Assembly: GCA_016713025.1 (NCBI GenBank)
Contig: JADJPZ010000004.1
Location: 3,162,001 to 3,226,000 of the forward strand
DNA from: Saprospiraceae bacterium
Lineage (GTDB): Bacteria; Bacteroidota; Bacteroidia; Chitinophagales; Saprospiraceae
Length of the DNA stretch: 64,000 nucleotides
Reading direction: 5' to 3'
A program made the position numbers and the translations under genes. Positions within the stretch are counted from its first letter, which is position 1; each line of letters begins with the position of its first letter. This document shows, piece by piece, positions 35,302 to 44,944 of this stretch. Under the pieces are notes generated by a model, which did no database searches, was not told the DNA's origin, and saw only the letters and a list, made by a program, of their open reading frames with translations.

Positions 35302-36309
35302 ATGTTTAAGACTGACATACTTATTATTGGAGCAGGTCCTGTAGGATTATTTACAGTTTTTGAAGCCGGACTGCTCAAGTTAAAATGCCATCTTGTAGAT
35401 TCTCTCGGACAGCCTGGAGGACAGCTTACAGAAATATATCCTAAAAAACCTATCTATTATATACCTGGATATCCAAGTGTTCTCGCCAGCGATCTTGTCG
35501 ACAATCTGATGAAACAACTCGAGCCTTTCAAACCGGAATTTACACTAGGAGAAAGAGCAGAAAAACTGGAAAAAACGGAAGATAATCTTTACAAACTTAC
35601 CACCAGCAAAGGCACAATCATATACGCACCCGTAGTTGCAATAGCTGGTGGTTTAGGTTGTTTTGAACCACGAAAACCACCTATTGACAATATTGACCAC
35701 TTTGAAGACAGAGGTGTAGACTACATCATCAAAGATCCTGAAAAATACAGAGGTAAAAAAGTACTTGTAGCTGGAGGCGGTGACTCTGCCCTGGATTGGA
35801 GCATCATACTGTCTGATATTGCAGCAGAAGTGGCACTTATACACCGCAGAACTTCTTTCAGAGGAGCGCTGGATTCTGTTGAAAAAGTAATGGAACTGGC
35901 TAATGTTGGAAAGATACATCTCATCACCAATGCACAGGCCATCGGGCTGAACGGAAACGGTATGTTACAGGAAGTCATCATTGAAGAAGAAGGAAAGGAC
36001 AATTATCCTTATATTGCTGATTATTTTATACCCTTATTTGGCTTAGCTCCCAAACTTGGGCCTATCGGAGACTGGGGTCTTGAAATTAAGGACAATGCTA
36101 TTGTGGTTGATACTTATGATTACAGTACCAATGTACCAGGTATATATGCAATCGGTGATATCAATACGTATTCAGGTAAGCTGAAGCTGATTTTATGCGG
36201 CTTCCATGAGGGTACGCTGATGGTCCAGTCGGCATTTAAATATATCTATCCAGACCAGAAATTGTCCTTTAAGTACACTACAGTATCAGGTGTCAATGGA
36301 TTTGAGTAA
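35302..36309 (+). CDS. Ferredoxin-NADP reductase-like flavoprotein (thioredoxin-reductase fold)
   Basis: 335 residues. FAD site IIGAGPVGLFTVFEAG (about 8-23), EIYPKKPIYYIPGYP, NADPH site VAGGGDSALDWSI (about 155) and the C-terminal FAD motif YAIGDINTY. The CxxC redox pair of thioredoxin reductase is absent, which places it in the YumC/FNR type that passes electrons between NADPH and ferredoxin or flavodoxin. The [2Fe-2S] ferredoxin downstream is the natural partner, though it has its own promoter. Confidence 0.92.
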   Translation: MFKTDILIIGAGPVGLFTVFEAGLLKLKCHLVDSLGQPGGQLTEIYPKKPIYYIPGYPSVLASDLVDNLMKQLEPFKPEFTLGERAEKLEKTEDNLYKLTTSKGTIIYAPVVAIAGGLGCFEPRKPPIDNIDHFEDRGVDYIIKDPEKYRGKKVLVAGGGDSALDWSIILSDIAAEVALIHRRTSFRGALDSVEKVMELANVGKIHLITNAQAIGLNGNGMLQEVIIEEEGKDNYPYIADYFIPLFGLAPKLGPIGDWGLEIKDNAIVVDTYDYSTNVPGIYAIGDINTYSGKLKLILCGFHEGTLMVQSAFKYIYPDQKLSFKYTTVSGVNGFE

Positions 36310-36366
36310 GGAGTTAGTGTATTTTTGCAAGAAATGCAGTCATTACTTTATCCCATTCATTCATAT

Positions 36367-36382
36367 TGTGACAAGAGTCACA
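36367..36382 (+). promoter_or_regulatory. CRP/FNR-type operator (TGTGA-N6-TCACA)
   Basis: TGTGACAAGAGTCACA is a perfect match to the two-fold consensus of the CRP family. Its centre is about 40 nt before the start point expected from the -7 box at 36403-36410, the place for a class II activator site. The regulator is not in the window. Confidence 0.5.
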
Positions 36383-36402
36383 CAAGAGTAATAAATCCAT
36401 CT

Positions 36403-36410
36403 TATCTTTG
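36403..36410 (+). promoter_or_regulatory. -7 promoter box (TATCTTTG) of the ferredoxin gene
   Basis: Perfect TAnnTTTG, 24 nt before the ATG at 36435. The -33 position has no TTTG but is filled by the TGTGA-N6-TCACA site, as expected for an activator-dependent promoter. Confidence 0.55.
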
Positions 36411-36434
36411 AGCCATAAATCTGAAAAAATCCTG

Positions 36435-36764
36435 ATGGATAATATAATAAGTCTTACAGTAATAGATAGAGATGGAGCTGAACATTGTCTCGAAGCTCCT
36501 ACGGATATGGCCATGAATGTCATGGAAGTCTGCAAATCATATGAATTACCAGTGGAAGGTATATGTGGTGGAATGGCGTTGTGCGCATCATGCCATGTAT
36601 ATGTATTGAGCGATCACGAGCTGTCAGAACCATCAGAAGACGAAGAAAATATGCTTGATCAGGCTTTCTTTGTAAAATCCAACTCTAGATTAGGTTGTCA
36701 ATTGTATATAGCAGAAAACTTAAACGGTCTCGTCGTTGAGTTAGCACCTGTAAGTGGTGATTGA
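36435..36764 (+). CDS. [2Fe-2S] ferredoxin, adrenodoxin type
   Basis: 109 residues from the ATG at 36435; an earlier in-frame start (36408) would overlap the -7 box. Four cluster ligands are in the adrenodoxin/Isc spacing: CGGMALCASC (C44, C50, C53) and LGCQL (C88). The acidic stretch SEPSEDEENMLD is the usual partner-binding helix. It would take electrons from the neighbouring FNR-like reductase and pass them to a monooxygenase or Fe-S assembly; the acceptor is unknown. Confidence 0.92.
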   Translation: MDNIISLTVIDRDGAEHCLEAPTDMAMNVMEVCKSYELPVEGICGGMALCASCHVYVLSDHELSEPSEDEENMLDQAFFVKSNSRLGCQLYIAENLNGLVVELAPVSGD

Positions 36765-36792
36765 GTTGGGGCAATAAAAAGCCTTTCACTTT

Positions 36793-36900
36793 TTCATACT
36801 AAACAGAAAATTGAAAGCCAATATTTTAAAATCATAATTAATTAACTTACAATACATTATGATTATAATTTTTTGAATAATATTTTCGACTCACTATAAG
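36793..36900 (+). repeat. ~105-bp inverted-repeat element (copy D)
   Basis: TTCATACTAAACAGAAAATTGA, ATCATAATTAATTAACTTAC, AATACATTATGATTATAA and GACTCACTATAAG. Same orientation and layout as copy C. Located right after the ferredoxin stop. Confidence 0.65.
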
Positions 36901-36970
36901 ATGTTCTAGCTCTAAGAAACTACAAATGACATAGTTTGTCATCTAATGGTGCATTCACTAATTACACTTC

Positions 36971-37189
36971 TGCTCTGACTAGATAAAGAACTTAATTAAA
37001 TGTGGTTCTTTATCCGAATATCTGAGTTAAAAATACTCACCGTAGGATTTGTCCTAACTGTGGCACAGTGGCCACAATTCAGAGCTAAAATCTTTTGCGA
37101 CGATTTCTTTACGCTCTTCTTGCTTTTTGTCTTGATCTTCAAAAAAAATAACGCCCATTTTAATTTGAACCTATTATCTAGTCAGAGCA
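36971..37189. mobile_element. 219-bp element with perfect 16-bp terminal inverted repeats (MITE-like)
   Basis: TGCTCTGACTAGATAA (36971-36986) and its exact inverse TTATCTAGTCAGAGCA (37174-37189) bound 187 bp. No gene is supported inside; a 69-codon frame there has no recognisable product. No target duplication can be made out. The rest of the gap to 37295 shows only the -7 box of the next gene. Confidence 0.6.
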
Positions 37190-37263
37190 CTACCATACTC
37201 ATAGACTAAAAATACTTTTTTTATAAGACTAAAACTAAAAACCGGATAAATCGTATATTTTTT

Positions 37264-37271
37264 TACCTTTG
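37264..37271 (+). promoter_or_regulatory. -7 promoter box (TACCTTTG) of the M14 peptidase gene
   Basis: Perfect TAnnTTTG, 24 nt before the ATG at 37296. Confidence 0.5.
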
Positions 37272-37295
37272 GCGCTCAAATATACCTACTGAATA

Positions 37296-39836
37296 ATGAA
37301 ATCATCCTTATCTCTTTTCTGTTTTTTTTTAATATCTGTGGTTCTTGTAAGCCAAAAAAGTATTTTGTCTCCCGACCAATATTTTAAACACTATGGCAAA
37401 CAACATTCATTACACCACCAAATCATAGAATATATCAAATATGCTGATCAACAAAGCGATCAGCTTCAGTTGACCCAATATGGAGAATCATCTCAAGGAA
37501 GACCCATGTATCTTTCCTTCATTTCTACGGCCGAAAACCTTAAAAACCTTGAAAATATACGACTGACCAACCTTAATAGCGCCGGTGTATCACCTCAAAA
37601 ACCAGCGCAATCCATCGAAAAAGCATTGTTATGGTGTAGTTTTGGTGTACATGGAAATGAAGCAGGAACAACTGAGAGTGCCATCAATATCATGTATCAA
37701 TTGCTGACCAATCCCAAAGCAGAAGAATGGTTAAAAAATACCGTGATCATACTTGACCCAAGCCTTAACCCTGATGGATATGACAGATACGTGCATTTTT
37801 TGAAGAATGCTTCAGGAAATAACATCCATCCTGGTGCTATGGACCGCGAACATATGGAACCCTGGCCATCAGGACGATACAACCATTATATGTATGATCT
37901 CAACAGAGACTGGGCATGGCATACACAACAAGAGACCAAATCAAGGATCTTAGTCTATAATCAATGGCTGCCTCATGTGCACGCAGATTTTCATGAGATG
38001 GGATATAATTCTAATTATTTTTTCGCTCCGGCAGCAGAGCCAATGCATCAATATGTCACACCCTTTCAAAGAGAATTTCAACTTGAGATTGGTAAAAATC
38101 ATGCCACTTATTTCGATAAAAACGGATGGTTGTACTGGACTCGGGAGCGGTTTGATCTACTTTATCCATCTTATGGAGATACCTATCCAAGCTACAGTGG
38201 CGCCATAGGCATGACCTATGAGCAAGCAGGTAATAGTTCATCGGGTAGGGCAATACTTTTAAGCAATGGAGACACATTGACCATTCAGGACAAAATCGAT
38301 CATAATACAGCTGTCGGATTGTCCACTGTAGAAGTCGCTTCAAAAAATGCTGAAAGACTTATTAGCAATTTTAAAGCTTATTATAAACAGAGTGTACAGA
38401 ACCCGGTCGGCAAATACAAAGGATATGTACTTAAAAAAAGTCCATCTATGTCCAGACTTGCTGCAATATTTGACAATAGTGGGATCAAATATGGTTTTGC
38501 TACTAAAAATTCAAATGCGAGTGCTTATCACTATCAGTCAAAAGCCATTAAGTCCTTTGAAATTTCAAGTGGTGACATGGTCATTTCTGCCAATCAATCA
38601 CGATCATTATTACTTCAGGTATTGATGGAAGAAGAACCTATACTGTCAGATTCAGCAACTTATGACATCACTGCATGGGCATTACCTTTTGCTTACGGAC
38701 TGGAATGTTATGCATTTTCATCTTTGCCCAAAATAGATGTTTCTGGATCGGTTGAGCCTATCAAGCCTGAGGTCAAAAAAAATTCCGCTCCTGTCTTTGC
38801 ATATCAAATCCCCTGGAATGACCTCAGGTCAGCTCAGTTACTGGGACAATTGCACCAACATGGTTTTAAAGTGAGGATGGCGGTTGCTGAGTCACTTTTC
38901 CATGGTAAAAAAATAGAAAAAGGCACCATCATGGTCACCCGTGACGATAATAAAAGGAAAAATGATTTTGAAAGCGCCATAGAAAAACTGGCTGAAGAGT
39001 ACAAAATCTTCGACTTTGTAAGACATTACACTGGATTTTCTGATAAAGGCGGAGATTTGGGTGGAGGAAATTATCAGATCATACAGTCACCAAAAGTACT
39101 TTCATTCTCAGGTAGGGGTATCAGTTCCAACTCTTGTGGTGAGATATGGCATTATTTTGATAAGACATTAAATTATCCTGTCAGTACCGTAGAATGGGAT
39201 CGTTTTGACAGAATTAATTTTGCAGACTATAATACCATTATTCTCCCTGATGGTGGTTACTCCATCAATGATGACAAATATAAAAAACTTGATGAATGGA
39301 CCAAAAACGGCGGAAGGCTCATCGTTATAGAAGGAGCAGTCCAGCAATTTTCGGGCAAAAAGGGTTTAAATTTTGAAACATTTGCTACCGATGATGATAA
39401 AAAAGCAGCTGAGTCACAGGATAGAAAACTGGATCTTGAAGCCAGATTAAATGACTTTGAAGGACTTGAGAGACGCAATATCAGCAAAGGAACAGCAGGT
39501 GCTATAGTAAAAAATAAAGTAGATGATAGCCATCCACTTGCTTATGGTCTTGGCAAAACCTATTATAGCCTAAAAACTTCTTCTGCCACATTTGCGTTGC
39601 AAAAAGGACTTTGGAATGTCATTCATGTGCCCAAAATTTATGATATTTTTGGATTTGTAGGACATAGTATGAAGCCAAGACTTGCTGAATCTGTTTCTTT
39701 TGCCGTACAATCCAATGGGTCAGGTCAGGCTATTTTTATGGTGGACAATCCACTATTCAGGGGATTTTGGGACAAGGGACTTCTGCTTTTTGCCAATGCT
39801 GTTTTTTTGAATGGATACATACCGCAAAATTATTGA
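37296..39836 (+). CDS. Secreted M14-family zinc carboxypeptidase, large form
   Basis: 846 residues with a signal peptide (SLSLFCFFLISVVLVSQ). Peptidase domain about 30-360: zinc HGNE at 119-122 (FGVHGNEAGT), LDPSLNPDGYDRYV, DLNRDWAWHTQQE, HADFHEMGYNSNYFF and AIGMTYEQAG (catalytic Glu). The second half (about 390-846) includes a Rossmann-like amidotransferase-type part (IILPDGGYSINDDKY, RLIVIEGAVQQF) seen in large Bacteroidota M14 proteins. It probably degrades proteins or peptides in the periplasm or outside. Stands alone with its own promoter. Confidence 0.88.
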   Translation: MKSSLSLFCFFLISVVLVSQKSILSPDQYFKHYGKQHSLHHQIIEYIKYADQQSDQLQLTQYGESSQGRPMYLSFISTAENLKNLENIRLTNLNSAGVSPQKPAQSIEKALLWCSFGVHGNEAGTTESAINIMYQLLTNPKAEEWLKNTVIILDPSLNPDGYDRYVHFLKNASGNNIHPGAMDREHMEPWPSGRYNHYMYDLNRDWAWHTQQETKSRILVYNQWLPHVHADFHEMGYNSNYFFAPAAEPMHQYVTPFQREFQLEIGKNHATYFDKNGWLYWTRERFDLLYPSYGDTYPSYSGAIGMTYEQAGNSSSGRAILLSNGDTLTIQDKIDHNTAVGLSTVEVASKNAERLISNFKAYYKQSVQNPVGKYKGYVLKKSPSMSRLAAIFDNSGIKYGFATKNSNASAYHYQSKAIKSFEISSGDMVISANQSRSLLLQVLMEEEPILSDSATYDITAWALPFAYGLECYAFSSLPKIDVSGSVEPIKPEVKKNSAPVFAYQIPWNDLRSAQLLGQLHQHGFKVRMAVAESLFHGKKIEKGTIMVTRDDNKRKNDFESAIEKLAEEYKIFDFVRHYTGFSDKGGDLGGGNYQIIQSPKVLSFSGRGISSNSCGEIWHYFDKTLNYPVSTVEWDRFDRINFADYNTIILPDGGYSINDDKYKKLDEWTKNGGRLIVIEGAVQQFSGKKGLNFETFATDDDKKAAESQDRKLDLEARLNDFEGLERRNISKGTAGAIVKNKVDDSHPLAYGLGKTYYSLKTSSATFALQKGLWNVIHVPKIYDIFGFVGHSMKPRLAESVSFAVQSNGSGQAIFMVDNPLFRGFWDKGLLLFANAVFLNGYIPQNY

Positions 39837-39939
39837 TCTGTATATGAAATGGCAAGAGATCATTTTTAAAATAGCTATTTTTAGTATTCAAGTTTCGGAT
39901 AAATTTTTAAAAAGTTAGAACCAAAAGAATAAATATATA

Positions 39940-41055
39940 ATGAAATTTAATTGTCAAACTTTTACATTGGCGGTATTTCTAATACTTTCTAATTTTGAGC
40001 TCACAGCCCAGGGGTGTGTGGCCATCAGGCAAATGTCCACTTGTACAGGTGGTGGATTAGCTTCCAATATTCTTCAGAAAGGCGAAGCCCAGATTGGGTT
40101 CAACTACAGATATTTTAAATCTTTCAGACATTATAGAGGTACTCACGAAGAAGCGGACAGGGTAGCCAATGGCACCGAAGTAATAAATTATTCAAATGGA
40201 TTTGAATTTTCAATTAATTATGGATTAAGTCAAAGGATATATACAAATATTAATTTACCGTATGCTATCTATGAAAGATCTTCGCTCTACGAACATGGCC
40301 GAACTGAAAGACATAGTTCTTTTTCGAGAGGGTTGGCAGATATTAGGGTGGGTATTGGCTATTGGTTACTTAATCCGGAGCAATATAGCAAAGGTAATAT
40401 AGCTTTTGGGATTGGACTAAAACTACCAACCGGATCTTTTAACGCCTCAGACATTTTTTATAATGTGGGCATTAATAAGACATCGGAAGTAAGACCTGTT
40501 GATCAGTCTATACAACCTGGTGACGGCGGCTTTGGTCCTTCAGTCGACATACAATTTTACAGAAAGATTTCATCAAAATTTTCCATATACGGTACTGGAT
40601 TCTATTTATTTAGCCCGAAGGAAACCAATGGTGTCAGAACCTTCAGAGAAACTTTAAGTCCTTTATTGGCCAATGAATCAATCATGTCTGTAACAGATCA
40701 GTTTTCAGCGCGTATCGGGTTAAATTATGGGTTTAATCATACACTTGGTGTTGGACTCGGAGCAAGATATGAAGGCATTCCTGTAAATGACCTGATAGGT
40801 GGAAGTCAAGGATTCAGGCGACCAGGAAATATATTATCCGTTGAGCCTTCAATAAATTATATGAAGGGAAATGTATCGATAAGTTTCAGTGTTCCGATCG
40901 CTCTTCGCCGCGAAAGACCACAAAGTGTCACAGATTTGGCAACAGAAAAACAGACAGGCATGCCTCGCAATGGAGACTCGGCTTTTGCAGATTATTTGTT
41001 GAGTTTCGGTGTTTTCTACAGAATAAATAGTATGCCAAAAACAGACCATAAGTAA
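39940..41055 (+). CDS. Outer-membrane beta-barrel protein, function unknown
   Basis: 371 residues with a signal peptide ending near SNFELTAQ, then CVAIRQMSTC with two cysteines. The rest alternates polar and hydrophobic residues with many aromatic strand ends (QIGFNYRYFKSFRHY, FEFSINYGLSQRIYTNINLPY, FSIYGTGFYLF), as in a 12-14 strand barrel; it resembles the transporter-like MetA-pathway phenol-degradation family. The role is not known. It precedes fahA by 46 bp on the same strand, and a link to aromatic compound uptake is only a guess. Confidence 0.65.
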   Translation: MKFNCQTFTLAVFLILSNFELTAQGCVAIRQMSTCTGGGLASNILQKGEAQIGFNYRYFKSFRHYRGTHEEADRVANGTEVINYSNGFEFSINYGLSQRIYTNINLPYAIYERSSLYEHGRTERHSSFSRGLADIRVGIGYWLLNPEQYSKGNIAFGIGLKLPTGSFNASDIFYNVGINKTSEVRPVDQSIQPGDGGFGPSVDIQFYRKISSKFSIYGTGFYLFSPKETNGVRTFRETLSPLLANESIMSVTDQFSARIGLNYGFNHTLGVGLGARYEGIPVNDLIGGSQGFRRPGNILSVEPSINYMKGNVSISFSVPIALRRERPQSVTDLATEKQTGMPRNGDSAFADYLLSFGVFYRINSMPKTDHK

Positions 41056-41101
41056 TTAATCTGACTAGTATTCATAATGATCGGATTGCAAATATATTCG
41101 T

Positions 41102-42343
41102 ATGAAGAGTTTTATAGAGATACCTGAAAATAACGATTTTACCCTTCATAATATACCTTTTGGGATATTTAGAAAAACCAACTCAGACTACCTGGCAGCA
41201 TGTACACGTGTGGGCAATATAATAATTGATTTGCATCAATGTATGGAGGCAGGATTGTTTAGTAAAGTTACATTACCCCAAAATATTTTTAAATCTGACA
41301 AACTAAATCCCTTTATTGCTTTAGGAAAAAGCATCCCCAATACAGTCCGTAAAATACTTCAGGAGTCTTTAGATACAGGTGGAATGTTAGATCAGCTTTC
41401 ACGTGAAAACAAACAGATCTTGATTCCGACCAATGAGATAGAAATGTTATTGCCCATTGAAATAGGCGATTACACAGATTTTTACTCCAGCCGCGAGCAT
41501 GCTACCAATGTTGGTGTGATGTTCCGAGACCCTGCTAATGCATTGCTGCCCAATTGGCTGCATCTCCCGGTAGGATATCATGGCAGGGCGTCATCCATCG
41601 TAGTATCCGGTACAGATATCAAGCGACCAAGTGGTCAGACAATGCCTGATGGAGCTACACAGCCTGTCTTTGGCCCCACTAAACAATTGGACTTTGAGCT
41701 TGAAATGGCATTTGTAATCGGAAAAAACAGTGCCCTGGGAGAATCCATTTCGGTTGACAATGCTGAAGAATATATCTTTGGGCTTATGCTCTTCAATGAC
41801 TGGTCGGCACGCGATATACAGAAATGGGAGTACGTACCTTTGGGTCCATTCCTGGCAAAAAATTTTGCTTCCACGCTATCTCCCTGGATTGTCACTCTCG
41901 AAGCTCTGAAGATTTTCAGGACTGCCGGACCTGAGCAAAATCCAACACCACTACCTTATCTGCAATCCAAAGGACCAAAAAACTATGACATCCATCTGAC
42001 TGTTGATATCAATACGGAATATGGAGAATCACAAAGAGTCTCAGAGTCAAATTTTAAATATATGTACTGGAATATGTGTCAACAATTGGCCCACCACACT
42101 GTCAATGGCTGTAATGTCAGGGTTGGTGATCTTATGGCTTCCGGTACGATCAGTGGACCGACCCCGGATTCATATGGATCTATGCTCGAAATCTGCTGGA
42201 AAGGAACAAAACCCATCGAAATGCCGGACGGGACCCAGCGAAGATTTATCAATGATGGCGATACCGTCGTCATGCGCGGATGGTGCGAAAAGGATGGCAT
42301 ACGCATAGGCTTTGGAGCATGTGATGGTAAAATTGAAAAATAG
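41102..42343 (+). CDS. fahA: Fumarylacetoacetase
   Basis: 413 residues. Splits fumarylacetoacetate to fumarate and acetoacetate, the last step of tyrosine/homogentisate breakdown. Active-site residues fall at the human positions: D126 and H133 in YTDFYSSREHATNVG, the metal Glu pair in LDFELEMAFVIG and Asp in FNDWSARDIQKWEY. The two-domain layout (N-terminal SH3-like part, then FAH core) is intact. No other tyrosine-degradation genes are in the window. Confidence 0.95.
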   Translation: MKSFIEIPENNDFTLHNIPFGIFRKTNSDYLAACTRVGNIIIDLHQCMEAGLFSKVTLPQNIFKSDKLNPFIALGKSIPNTVRKILQESLDTGGMLDQLSRENKQILIPTNEIEMLLPIEIGDYTDFYSSREHATNVGVMFRDPANALLPNWLHLPVGYHGRASSIVVSGTDIKRPSGQTMPDGATQPVFGPTKQLDFELEMAFVIGKNSALGESISVDNAEEYIFGLMLFNDWSARDIQKWEYVPLGPFLAKNFASTLSPWIVTLEALKIFRTAGPEQNPTPLPYLQSKGPKNYDIHLTVDINTEYGESQRVSESNFKYMYWNMCQQLAHHTVNGCNVRVGDLMASGTISGPTPDSYGSMLEICWKGTKPIEMPDGTQRRFINDGDTVVMRGWCEKDGIRIGFGACDGKIEK

Positions 42344-42397
42344 ACAATTCTCCTAAGAATAGAAAATTAAGGTGGGGATAACAAATTACACATTATC

Positions 42398-42427
42398 TTG
42401 TTTTAAAATATTAACTTCATACCTTTG
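42398..42427 (+). promoter_or_regulatory. Promoter of the DUF5916 gene (TTG-N19-TACCTTTG)
   Basis: TTG (42398-42400), exactly 19 nt, TACCTTTG (42420-42427): the best full -33/-7 match in the window. It places the transcription start near 42434 and supports the TTG at 42452 as start codon. Confidence 0.7.
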
Positions 42428-42451
42428 TGCAGTTTTTCTAAAAATATCATT

Positions 42452-44944
42452 TTGAAAGTCAGATTTTTATACCTTATCCTATTATTTTCCTTATGCACAG
42501 GTGCGATTACAGCATCAAATCCTGATAAAAAGCTTAATGCACTTCGTATCAATGAAGCTATAAAGATGGATGGTGTGCTGGATGAGGAAGTCTGGAAAAA
42601 TGCTCAAGTAGCTACAGATTTTATTCAAACTGAACCAACACCGGGTTTGTCTGCAACATTTGTAACAGAGGCCTTTTTTTTATATGACAACAATGCGGTG
42701 TATATCGGTGCCCGAATGTTTGATCCTGAATCGCAAAAAATCCTGAAAGAATTGTCACTAAGAGATCAAATGGGCAATGCGGACTATTTCGGTGTATTTT
42801 TTGATACATATAAAAGTGGTATCAACGGGTTCAATTTTTTTGTTACTGCTTCAGGTGTACAAAAAGAAGGAGTAGTAACCAATCATAAGGATGATAGCAA
42901 CTGGAATGCTGTCTGGGAAAGCGCTGTCTCTCAGGATGCTAAAGGATGGTATGTGGAGATCAAAATCCCTTATTCATCACTGAGGTTCCCATCTGTTGAT
43001 ATTCAAGAATGGAATGTACAGTTTGCAAGAGAGATACGCAGATTTCGTGAGACATCCTACTGGTCTCCCATTGATCCTACCGTCTCAGGATGGGTACAAC
43101 AATCCGGTTCTGTCACCGGCATCAATAATATCAAATCACCGGTTAGATTGTCCCTTACACCTTATTTGTCAGGGTATGTCAATACTACTTATGATCCTGG
43201 TTCAAACCAAAAGAAATTGTCCTCAGGGACTGCTTATAGTGCAGGACTCGATCTGAAATACGGGATCAATGATGCATTTACTTTGGATATGACATTGATT
43301 CCTGATTTTGGTCAGGTCATTTCAGACAGACAGGTGCTCAACCTGAGTCCGTTTGAAGTTTTTTTTGAAGACAACAGACAGTTTTTTACAGAAGGCACAG
43401 AGCTGTTTAACAGAGGAAGACTATTTTATTCCAGAAGAATCGGAGGAAGACCTATACATTATAACCAAGTGAACTCTCAGCTAAAAGAAGGAGAAACTAT
43501 CGTCAATAATCCGGAAACGAGTCAGCTTTTTAATGCAACGAAGGTCTCAGGGCGCACTTCAAATGGACTGGGTATCGGAGCTTTTAATGCATTGGTGAGT
43601 GAAGAATTTGCTCTCATCCGATCCAATGATGGCGTAGAAAGGCAGATAAAAACCAATCCTATGACCAACTACAACGTTTTTGTATTGGATCAGAATCTAA
43701 AAAATAACTCTTATGTAAGTTTGGTCAATACCAATGTATATCGGTTAGGAAGTGATTATGATGCTAATGTCACAGGTGGATTTTTTAATATCAGGAGCGC
43801 TAATCAGAAATACATGGTAGGTGGTTCAGGAGTATTAGCTAATCAAATTTACTCCACTGGAACTGAAAGAGGTTTTACATACAATCTGGAACTTGGAAAA
43901 ATAAGTGGCAACTGGACTTATAGTTTTACGCACGGTGTAGAATCTGAAAAATATAATCCCAATGATCTTGGTTTTCTGTATAGTCCCAATGAAGTATTCT
44001 ATAATATGGAAGGTCAATACGCACAATACAAACCAAAAAATGAAAAACTTCAACTATATGAAATAGGAGCTAATACTACATATTCCAGATTATACAAACC
44101 TTCTGTTTTCAGTGATTTTTATACAATTATCAGAAGCTTCTTCTTGTTTAAAAGCAGAAATGCATTTGGAATCAATGCCAGAATAGAGCCATTTGAAACG
44201 CGCGATTATTTTGAACCAAGAACAGTTGATTTTTCAAAGTACGTATCCTGGACTCCCAATTATATGCTCGGAGGATTTATTTCTACGGATTATCGCAAGC
44301 CTTTTGCTTTTGATATCAATGCTAATTATCGATATTTTGATGCTGAGCACAGGAGAAATTTTTCATCAAGTTTTAGTCCCAGGTTCAGGTTTAGTGACAG
44401 AATGTCTGTTTTTATGAACATGGCCTTGTCCCTTATCCGTTTTGAACCGGGTTATGTTAATAAAAATATTGATAGCAGGCCTATTGAAGGTCTTGGATCC
44501 AATGATATTCTGGTAGGTCATAGGAACAGGACCATCATGGAAAACTCACTCACCGGCAGATATATTTTTAATAGTGTCATGGGGATCAATGTCCGAATCA
44601 GACACTATTGGGATAAGGTCAGGTATCAGGAATTTGGTGCCCTCAATGATAAAGGATATCCGGATATCATCACCTACAATGGGTTAAATGAAAAAGCAGA
44701 ACCAATCTTCGACAGAAATGTCAATATATTTAATGTAGATCTTCAGTACAACTGGCGATTTGCTCCCGGCAGCGACATCATCTTTGTATGGAAAAATCAG
44801 ATCTTCAACAATGACAAAGAGTATCAAAGAGACTATTTCTCCAATCTCGGAGGACTTTTTGACTCATTGCAGACCAATAGCTTTTCTGTAAGAGTGCTTT
44901 ATTTTCTGGATTACCTGCAGGTGTTTCCCCGTAAGGAAGTATGA
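42452..44944 (+). CDS. DUF5916 protein with CBM9-like N-domain, outer-membrane barrel
   Basis: 830 residues from a TTG start at 42452 (KVRFLYLILLFSLCTGAITAS signal peptide); no ATG fits. Residues about 30-215 are a family 9 carbohydrate-binding-like sandwich (KMDGVLDEEVWKNA, NAVYIGARMFD, WYVEIKIPYSSLRF); the rest (about 235-830) is a DUF5916 beta-barrel with FTLDMTLIPDFGQVISD and FFTEGTELF. Such proteins are found in many Bacteroidota, without a proven role. Its stop overlaps the PAP2 start (ATGA), so the two are co-translated. Confidence 0.85.
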   Translation: MKVRFLYLILLFSLCTGAITASNPDKKLNALRINEAIKMDGVLDEEVWKNAQVATDFIQTEPTPGLSATFVTEAFFLYDNNAVYIGARMFDPESQKILKELSLRDQMGNADYFGVFFDTYKSGINGFNFFVTASGVQKEGVVTNHKDDSNWNAVWESAVSQDAKGWYVEIKIPYSSLRFPSVDIQEWNVQFAREIRRFRETSYWSPIDPTVSGWVQQSGSVTGINNIKSPVRLSLTPYLSGYVNTTYDPGSNQKKLSSGTAYSAGLDLKYGINDAFTLDMTLIPDFGQVISDRQVLNLSPFEVFFEDNRQFFTEGTELFNRGRLFYSRRIGGRPIHYNQVNSQLKEGETIVNNPETSQLFNATKVSGRTSNGLGIGAFNALVSEEFALIRSNDGVERQIKTNPMTNYNVFVLDQNLKNNSYVSLVNTNVYRLGSDYDANVTGGFFNIRSANQKYMVGGSGVLANQIYSTGTERGFTYNLELGKISGNWTYSFTHGVESEKYNPNDLGFLYSPNEVFYNMEGQYAQYKPKNEKLQLYEIGANTTYSRLYKPSVFSDFYTIIRSFFLFKSRNAFGINARIEPFETRDYFEPRTVDFSKYVSWTPNYMLGGFISTDYRKPFAFDINANYRYFDAEHRRNFSSSFSPRFRFSDRMSVFMNMALSLIRFEPGYVNKNIDSRPIEGLGSNDILVGHRNRTIMENSLTGRYIFNSVMGINVRIRHYWDKVRYQEFGALNDKGYPDIITYNGLNEKAEPIFDRNVNIFNVDLQYNWRFAPGSDIIFVWKNQIFNNDKEYQRDYFSNLGGLFDSLQTNSFSVRVLYFLDYLQVFPRKEV

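Noticed and set aside
37000..37209. A 69-codon frame inside the 16-bp inverted-repeat element
   Set aside because: No recognisable product, and it runs through the right terminal repeat; kept as noncoding element content.
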